Shown here in pieces: positions 56,868 through 64,000 of a stretch of DNA of 64,000 nucleotides; position 1 is the stretch's first letter, and each line of letters opens with the position of its first letter. Source of the DNA: Sphaerolaimus hirsutus (Eukaryota; Nematoda; Chromadorea; Monhysterida; Sphaerolaimidae); assembly GCA_964036195.1 (NCBI GenBank), contig OZ038450.1, positions 32,040,612 to 32,104,611 on the forward strand. Direction: 5' to 3'. The translations under genes and the position numbers were made by a program. Below the pieces are notes generated by a model that had not been told where the DNA came from, made no database searches, and was given only the letters and a program-made list of their open reading frames with translations.

Positions 56868-57975
56868 GTAGACCCTGTTAAGTGTAAAGCAAAGTGACAA
56901 ATGTCATGTAAAGTGTCATGCAGTGTCAATTTTCATGACGATAGTAAAAGGTAAAAAAAAAATTATTGGCCGGAAAACGGAAAACGGAAAAATTAAATGC
57001 CGGAAAACGGATAACGGAAAGCGGAAACGGAAATTTTCACATAAACGGAAAAAATAAAGCGAAATTTTAACGGAAACCGAAAAACGAGCGAAATTTGCAC
57101 AGAAATGGAAAAATTTGAAGAAGAAAAACCTGAATGCAGGTTTGCATGTTTGGCTTTGATTGTGGTAGCTGTACATTCTGCAACTATGGATCATGCCAGT
57201 AACTTCACTTGTAGTCCAAGCTTAACTGAACCAACAAAAAATCATCAAAAAGTAGCAAAAGTACACTACAACAACAATAAGAGTTTAGCAAAATTGAACT
57301 TTGCTGTAACTGAACAGTAAAAAGTATACTCAGCAGACTGCAAAGTATGTGTCCAAACTTACTTATGTGCTTGGCATGCAGTTTCACATAAACAAAAAAA
57401 TTTTAAAAATGGAAATACAGTAGTGTACATGCAACATACGTTCATTACCTGAAGCATTTTTTTCTTTTTTAGGGATATCTTTGACCTCTCAGCCAGCATC
57501 CACACCACTAGGAGTCCTCGCACCCACATCAGAAGCACCGCTTGAACTGGCCATTGTTTTATTGTTTTATTTATTTTTTTTACAGATTTGGATACAGATA
57601 AAAATTAGGAACGACACAAGAACCTGGTAGTTTAAGACAACATAGTGGAAAAATATAAATACAGATTGGAAAAATAATGAAAAAATGCCAGAAAACTGAA
57701 AATTGAATCAGAAAATGGAAAAATGGCCTGGAAAAACGGAAACAGAAAGGTAAAAACTTTCAGCTGCCGGAAAACGGAAAGGTAAAATTTGTTCAACTGC
57801 TGGAAAATGGAAAACGGAAAACGGAAAGGTAACAATTTTTCAGCTGCCGGAAAACGGAAAACAGAAAGGTAAAATATTTTCTTGCGGAAAAGCGGAAACG
57901 GAAAACGGAAACTGTAATTTGACACCCTACATTTGATACTTTACTTTACACTACAGGGTCCGGGATAGCCCCAGG
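56868..57975. mobile_element. TTTCCG-type hAT-like copy inside a foldback remnant
   Basis: Outer 'gaccctgttaagtgtaaag' and 'tttactttacactacagggtc' arms belong to the foldback family. Between about 56948 and 57929 lies a copy of the 20931-25070 outer element, with right end TTTGACACCCTA but no intact left end. It carries the 71-codon frame 57105-57320. A segment of about 200 bp (57370-57580) absent from the other copy contains a pyrimidine tract plus AG at 57471-57472 and an open Ser/Thr/Pro stretch followed by a hydrophobic run, possibly a captured exon. Confidence 0.6.
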
Positions 57976-58591
57976 ACAATGCGCAAAGCGCTTTGCATAC
58001 TAGTTTCCATAAGCAAACTAAAATTTGATTATTGTCTGATATATTCTGTTGTAAAAAAGCTCCTGCTCAAACTGCTGACTCGGTGTTTCCTTAAATTATG
58101 AGAAACTGTTAAAGGATTCATAGCAATAGTGAATACTTGATACTGTATCTCTTCTAACCGAATGGCGTACCTCCATCTCTAATAGAAAGGCAAAAAATTG
58201 TGTCAATAGACATTTTTTGCCACAAATAAATAGAATTGTGCATACTGAAAATAGTTTGCAGAGGCCCTCCAGAAATAGTTAGCAGTGATAACTCACAGAT
58301 AGTTCTTATGAAACTTAGAGGCAGATCCAACAAAATATCAGTTGACTTTTCAGTTCACATTTTTCTGGCTACGTGATTGTGGACATCTTTGGAAACATCT
58401 TAATTATGCCCATACAAAGTGATGTTTATTAGAACTTTATACATTTATAATTTGTGATTTATGTCTGGTTGTTTTTATTTTTTTTATTTTTATGCAGTAT
58501 GCTGGTTGTTAAGAGTCCTGCAGATACATATACAGTTTATTTTGTTCTGTAAAAATAATTTGATGAAAACATTTGGGTCATGTCCAGGCTC
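57976..58591. other. Unassigned sequence
   Basis: A decayed CTGTATCTCTTCTAA-type end at about 58144 is the only repeat hint. No exon is recognised. Confidence 0.35.
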
Positions 58592-59080
58592 CAGGGTTGG
58601 TTTTAATAAAATTCTTTTTACCTACCGTAAATCCTCGAATAAGTCCCCAGGGGAGTTATTTTTTCGTCAGAATTTTTTGAGGGGGGACTTATTCGAGGGG
58701 GGGGGGGAGTTATTCGAGGGGAGGAGTTATTTTTTCGTCAGAATATTGAGGAAAATGCATGATCAATAAATTGTATGAATGGGGTGAAATTCATGCACGA
58801 ATCCATGTTTAATGCAATAGCATTGATGCCAGTGAACATCAGCTACAAAAGAATACATTCTTATTACTGTACGCATACATTTACAACATGTTTATCTATG
58901 TACGTCGTTCCCACCCATAAAGTAGGGGGGAGTTATTCGAGGGGGGAGTTATTTTTTCCCCAGTCTGCTAACAGGGGGGACTTTTTCGAGGGGGGGAGTT
59001 ATTCGAGGGGGAGGACTTATTTGAGGATTTACGGTAAATTGTAGTAAAATTGTATAAAATTTTTATTTTTTTGATGAAAA
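58592..59080. mobile_element. Truncated CAGGGTTGG hAT-like end with an inserted CCGTAAATCC MITE
   Basis: CAGGGTTGGTTTTAATAAAA at 58592 starts the element. The MITE 58625-59034 (CCGTAAATCC and GGATTTACGG ends, TA flanks) interrupts it, and the T-rich body resumes briefly. A right end is not seen before the next element. Confidence 0.7.
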
Positions 59081-59235
59081 ATATGAACAAAACCGTTGAA
59101 GGCCACGGCTGCAGAGGCGGACTCATAGATGGTAGCATTTTTTGGGGAGGGGTGGGGGCAGTAGGGCGATTTTCACAGAAGTCATTGTGAAAACTAGTGC
59201 TATGGGCCATTGTAACAATTTTGTAACATCATGGT

Positions 59236-60066
59236 CAGGGTTGGTTTTATAAAAATTCATTTTAGTAAAATTGTATAAAAATTGTATAAAAATTTTATTT
59301 TATTTTTGTTTTATTCTTGTTTCATTTTATTTTATTCCCAAAAGTCATTAATAAAATAAAATGACACATTTTACAAAAATTTTACAAAAAATCAGAATGA
59401 TGCATGCAAGGCCAGAAAAATGTTATAATCAGACCTATACATGAAAAACCTGTGACAAATTTTTCCCTTACTTTTCAAAAGTTGCATGCAGTATGTATGT
59501 CATGCAAAGTGTGAATTGTGTATCCAAATTTTGTGTTTTTGTATCCATAGGATGTTTTGTATCCAAATCTTATGTTTTTGTATCCAAATGTTCACATAAG
59601 ATTTGGATTCAACAACAACATAATTTGGAAACAAAACATAAGATTTAGAAAGAAAAAAATATAGATTTGGACACAATTTGCGTGACAATTGATACTTTAA
59701 TTTTTACATGTCATGACAATTTACACTTTACTTCACATTTGTCATGACAATTGACACTTTGCATGACATTTTACATGACATTTGACACTTTACAATGCTT
59801 GGGACTGCCCCCAGATCCGTGAATAAACAGGTACATACTCAAGCAATGAGATAAAAATTTTACAAAAAAGATAAATTTTGATACAATTTTACAAAAATAC
59901 AAATTTTTTTATACAATTTTACAAAATTTTTACAAAAATTTGAATTTTTATACAATTTTTATTTTTATTCTGAAATTTTCCATTTTATTTTGTTTTATTT
60001 TATTCTTGAATATTCCATTTTATTTTAATTTTATTTTTATTTTTTTCTGAGATTTTGCCAACCCTG
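59236..60066. mobile_element. Full-length hAT-like element, CAGGGTTGG/CCAACCCTG ends
   Basis: Perfect inverted ends are flanked by ATCATGGT (59228-59235 and 60067-60074). It is 831 bp with an AT-rich 'aaaattttacaaaa' body. A foldback of the 'gggactgcccc' type with 'ttggatacaaa'-like words lies inside at about 59495-59813. No transposase. Confidence 0.9.
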
Positions 60067-60074
60067 ATCATGGT

Positions 60075-61111
60075 TGGTACTTTTTTGCGCCATTTGAAAT
60101 GCTGGCACCAGAATATCATAGTTGTTAAAACATATTTACATTTACTCAAAAAGTATGTATACTCGAATACTGAGTAAATACATTTACGTATACTTTTGGA
60201 AAAGTACCTGTATTCACTTTTACGTATACTTTTTGAAAGTCTTATACTCAAGTAGAGAAAACGTATTTCAGGCTTTTTATAGGCTTTTTCAAGCCTCAAG
60301 GCAAGGATGGGAAAAAATGGAGAAAAAAGCTAAAAATAGGAAATTGCCTAAAATAACTGAAAATAGGCAAATAACACATGAACTAATGAATTTGAAGGTC
60401 AAAATGGACAAAAAGGTTTGAAAATGACCACCATTGTGCTTTTTGCTTTGGCACTAGCGCCATGGCGCTTTTCCATCACTAGCCCGAACTATTGCAACTA
60501 CAGTGCTCTACTTCCTGTAAAACGGATGCTTATAGCTTCAAATTCAATATTTTTCAAAAAATTTAAAATTATTAAAAAATAGAAGACTACCATAAAAAAT
60601 TCAAAAACTGCCCAATAAGATTCGAAAATTTGAAAACTTGAAGTCATTTTAGAAAAAACACTAAAAATTTTAAATACTTAATTGTCGAATTTTGCCATCC
60701 TTAATCCAGCGCCACGGCAGCATCCCATCAACTTTGGCATTACATTAACTGCACGGAAACTATTGCTTAATGCAATTGTTTAGAACACATACAGCAACTT
60801 TTTACTTTATTTCAACCACAAAATTTAAGAGAAAGCCCAAAATGCATGCCATCACAAAACTCAGATTATCACTTTCACACAGATCATCGCACATAAAATA
60901 TCAAGTTGTGCATTCCTCCCTGAAGAAAATACCTTATTTGCTAGTGTGCTGTGAAAATGGAACTTGAACTATAGTATTGACAAGAAATAAAGAGTCAGGG
61001 TAGTTTAAATTCAAGTTCGGAATGCACAGTTACCCTAGATTTGTCTTCACAACATGGGCACATTACCATTACCCAAAATGAGAGCCATTTATCAAATCAC
61101 ATTGCATTCAG
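60075..61111. other. Non-coding with fragments of three repeat families
   Basis: 60120-60290 is a GTAC-type repeat. 60440-60482 is a GGCGCC right end (CTTTTCCATCACTA). 60540-60700 is ACGATGG-type AT sequence. 60700-61111 shows no gene. Confidence 0.45.
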
Positions 61112-61513
61112 GAGGCACTACCAGACCCTGTAAAAAGCCCTGTAAAATGTAAAATGTCATGCAAAGTGTCAAAAGTCATGGAAAAAAACCCTGCAAATGT
61201 AAAATGTCATGCAAAGTGTCAAAAGTCATGGAAAAAGCCTAGCAAAATGTCAAATGTCATGCATAGTGTCAAAAGTCATGGAAAAAGCCCTGCAAAATGT
61301 AAAATGTCATGCAAAGTGTCAAAAGTCATGGAAAAATCCCTGCAAAATGTAAAATGTCATGCAAAGTGTCAAAAGTCATGAAAAAAACCCCTGCAAAATG
61401 GCAAATGTACGTTTTGCCGAGTTTCCATTTTGCAGGGCATTTTCCATGACTTTTGTCACTTTGCATGACATTTCACATTTTACAGGGCTTTTTACAGGGT
61501 CTGGGAGTGGCAC
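61112..61513. mobile_element. Foldback MITE with an internally amplified left arm, CAG flanks
   Basis: The ends pair via CAGACCCTGTAAAAAGCCC and its inverse, and CAG lies outside both ends (61109-61111 and 61514-61516). The left arm unit 'gtcatgcaaagtgtcaaaag' plus 'tcatggaaaa' is repeated six times at a period of about 60 bp, while the right arm has it once. Confidence 0.8.
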
Positions 61514-61516
61514 CAG

Positions 61517-61665
61517 TTGGCGGCGGCGCGAAGCAGCAGCGCGGCGGCGGGCAGCAGCGCCGGCAGCGCGGCCGCGCACGGACCCGCCGCCGCCAGCGAC
61601 TTTCGGGGGGCGACCACGTTCTGAGAGTTCCGCACCGAATCGACACGTGTATTGACCCGATCCAC
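61517..61665. other. Isolated GC-rich, CpG-rich patch
   Basis: About 80 bases of 'gcggcggcg' and 'cagcagcgc' type sequence occur in a region otherwise about one-third GC. All frames give Ala/Gly/Arg-rich low-complexity peptide. It may be a remnant promoter-type island, foreign DNA or an assembly join. Confidence 0.4.
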
Positions 61666-61669
61666 TAGA

Positions 61670-61934
61670 ATAACCCCCCCCCCCCCTTGAATATTCCCCC
61701 AAGTTAGATTGATGGCGAAAAAAACCATTTGTTCAATTGCATAACTACCCCGCCGCCGAATAACCATTGAAAAACTAGTATTCAAGTAAATTTGGTAATT
61801 ACCGTATTACCTCGAATTACCCCCTTGAATAAACCCTCCACCCCGCCTTCGGTATACACTCAGGTCTTTTCGAGCCGGGGAAAAAATTATTTGAAAAAGT
61901 CCCCCCTCGAATTAATCCCCCCTCAAAAATACGG
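61670..61934. mobile_element. C-run MITE fragments, including a 133-bp deletion derivative
   Basis: 61802-61934 has CCGTATTACC and AAAATACGG ends with TA flanks but only a short body. A separate C-run fragment precedes it at 61670-61700. Confidence 0.6.
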
Positions 61935-62530
61935 TACATCATGTAAATATGTAAGAATGACCAATTTGATGTTCTTTTTATCTAAAGTTGATTAAAGTGG
62001 TGACCCTAACCGGAGTTACATAAATGACAATGAATTTTTTTTTTCACATCAAATTCAAATGAAATTCAAATCGGGGGGGGGGTATTTCGAGGGGTTCGTT
62101 TCCTTCAAAGGGTTAGAGCAAAGGGCCGCAGAAAGCCAGCAATCTGCCAAGTATCGATGGCAAAAAAATTTGCAAATTTGAAAATGTTTTAAATTTTTTG
62201 GACTTTTCAAATGTTTGAGCACAAGGTTTAGAAAATACATAAAAATCAGTTTATTTTTTTAAAAAATTTGAAAATTCATCAGTTCATAAAAGTGTTTTCG
62301 AATTTTTTCAGCACTTTTGGATGAAAATGCATATTTCCAAAGTTGTTAAAAGGTACGTACGTTTACTCGAAAAATACACGTACGCGAGTACGCGGTAAAT
62401 ACGTTTACATATACTTTTAAAAAAAGTAACGTACTCACGTGTACGCGTAGTTTTTGAAGCATACGTGTAAAGAAAACGTATTTCTGTGAATTCAATGTGG
62501 GACACATTTATAAGGTGACTACACTGCAAC
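61935..62530. other. Non-coding with ACGATGG-type and GTAC-type repeats
   Basis: A TCGATGGCAAAAAAATT end lies at about 62154, and 62340-62490 is the GTAC-type repeat matching 1876-2025. Confidence 0.5.
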
Positions 62531-63101
62531 TAGGGTGTCAACTTTCCGTTTTCTGTTTTCCGTTTCCACTTTCTGCAGGCAAATTTTTTTCCGTTTCCGT
62601 TTCCATTTTTCGGCTGCTAATTTTTTTTCCGTTTCCGTTTCCATTTTTCCGGCTCATTTTCCGTTTTCTGGCTCAAATTTCAGTTTTTCCGCTTTTTTTC
62701 CGTTTTCGGCTCAATTGTCGTTTTTCCAACTTTTTTTTCATTTTCTGGCTCAATTCTCTGTTTTCTGTTTCTGCCAAACTGGTAAAAATGCGTGCAGGTT
62801 CTCAATTATGTGAATTGTTTCTATTTCTAGCAAGATTTCTGCAAATTTTTTGATTTCTGGATAAATTTCTGCCAATTTTTTTCCGTTTCTGGCAAAATTT
62901 TTGCAAATTTTTTTCCGTTTCCGGCATAATTTCAGCAAATTTTTCCGTTTCCGTTTCCGTTTTCCGGCCTTTCATTCTTCCGTTTTCCGTTTTCCAGCAG
63001 GTGCAAATTTTTTTCCGTTTCCGTTTCCGTTTTCCGGCAAGTGCAAATTTTTTTCCGTTTCCGTTTCCGTTTTCCGCCAAAAAGTTTTTGTTGACACCCT
63101 A
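62531..63101. mobile_element. 571-bp hAT-like MITE (TTTCCG type)
   Basis: The ends TAGGGTGTCAAC and GTTGACACCCTA are flanked by ACTGCAAC (62523-62530 and 63102-63109). The body is a one-directional TTTCCG array closely matching the MITE inside the BEL/Pao RT. The Phe/Arg-rich and Lys/Glu-rich frames are array translations. Confidence 0.95.
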
Positions 63102-63109
63102 ACTGCAAC

Positions 63110-64000
63110 GTACTCTATTTCCTCAAAATACCCCTGGAAATTGTTTCATAGCATTAATTTTGAGGGGGGGGGGGTTAAACAAGGGCGGGTATTTCGAGGG
63201 GGGGTATTTCGACGAAATACGGTATGACTCCTTTATTGTTTTAACGTGTGTTCTGCATTTCACAGAACACAAACTGAAGGTTTTGTTATTTACGTTCTCT
63301 TTACACTCAATTTGGGGGGGGGGTTCAACGGGGGTCTATTAGGTAATTCGTAGTGGCCATTTTGAGTGGGGTACATCGAAAACGTACCCAGTTCTACATA
63401 CTCTATGAAGAAAAGTGCTCGCTTTTGCAATTTACTGGGGATAAATTTTGTACTACCATTTACGCATACGTACGAGTAAAAAAAAAGTATTTTACGTTTT
63501 CTATACTTTGTGATGAGTAAAAAAAAATACTTTACGTTTACATATACTTTTAAAAAAAGTTCAGTAATTCTAAGAACTCTGCATATTTCATATAACAAAA
63601 AATGTCAATTTTGCAAGAATCCATCCATAGGAAAATTCGAAAAAAGTATTCAAAAGATTCAAAAATTCAAAAGATTCCTTGAAATACACCCCCGTCCTCA
63701 AAATACCCCCCCCCCCTCAAAATGGGCACTATGAATTTGTGGTCCGAGAAATGCATAACAGACGTTCAAAACACTTACTGTGTTACGTTAGAACATCGTT
63801 TATACCATCTACATCCTGATATAAGGCTGTAAAAACTTATAAACGGTGGTTATTGTTGCATTTTTCACGTTTTTCTCTCAAAATTTTCACTCTGAAAAAA
63901 TAAACCCCCAGGGGGTAATTCAAGGAAATACGGTAATTTCAGAAAAAATTCAAAAAGTCATTTTAGAAAAAAACACAAAAATCTGAATACTTTTTTCCAG
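63110..64000. repeat. C-run MITE pieces, 3585-type repeat and AT-rich repeat to window end
   Basis: Right ends GAAATACGGTA occur at about 63224 and 63935. 63370-63570 matches 3585-3800. 63600-63680 and 63940-64000 are 'ttcaaaaag' AT-rich repeat. No gene. Confidence 0.5.

Noticed and set aside
61130..61400. Regularly spaced repeats resembling a CRISPR array
   Set aside because: Units are contiguous arm repeats of a foldback transposon with no unique spacers, in eukaryotic DNA.
62535..63080. Phe/Arg-rich and Lys/Glu-rich frames (also 39471-39809, 7492-7871, 17610-17989)
   Set aside because: Translations of TTTCCG arrays in hAT-like MITEs.

Overview
The window looks like repeat-dominated, AT-rich nuclear DNA from an invertebrate metazoan. 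The reasons are a complete BEL/Pao LTR retrotransposon, scattered intron-flanked exons of a secreted Kunitz/WAP-type cysteine-rich protein, and dense non-autonomous DNA transposons. I see no bacterial operons, rRNA or tRNA genes, and I cannot name the species from sequence alone.

Layout. Positions 1-31.9 kb are almost entirely transposon-derived. They hold (a) C-run MITEs with CCGTATT(A/T)CC termini and TA target duplications, (b) foldback elements with GGGCAGTCCCA-type ends, (c) hAT-like elements with 8-bp target duplications whose bodies are different short-period arrays: TTTCCG, ATCCCG, AATATCG or GGCGCC-rich, and (d) a 4.1-kb segment present twice (5271-9345 and 15389-19545) with a third partial copy at 25557-27835. 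Positions 20931-25070 form a five-layer nest of elements inside elements.

Positions 31960-49270 are bracketed by the two ends and matching 8-bp duplications of a GGCGCC-type hAT element. Inside it sits a 12,859-bp BEL/Pao element on the minus strand (32267-45125, TSD TGTTA) with 1,102-bp LTRs that differ at one base by my reading. Its gag, protease, RT, RNase H, integrase and envelope-like regions all lie in one reading frame. That frame is broken by four stop codons in gag and at the gag/protease junction and by a 562-bp hAT MITE inside RT. The env tail overlaps a second open frame of 340 codons on the same strand.

Positions 52.4-56.9 kb hold at least five plausible plus-strand exons of Kunitz, WAP and other cysteine-rich type, separated by repeats. 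They suggest one or more secreted protease-inhibitor genes. The rest, to 64 kb, is again MITEs and hAT-like arrays, with one isolated GC-rich patch near 61.5 kb.

The most unusual observations are the element-wide, strand-asymmetric enrichment of UCAC in the BEL/Pao RNA strand (in LTR and coding parts alike), the clash between near-identical LTRs and four nonsense codons, the overprinted frame in the env tail, and the set of hAT-like elements with similar termini but unrelated internal arrays.
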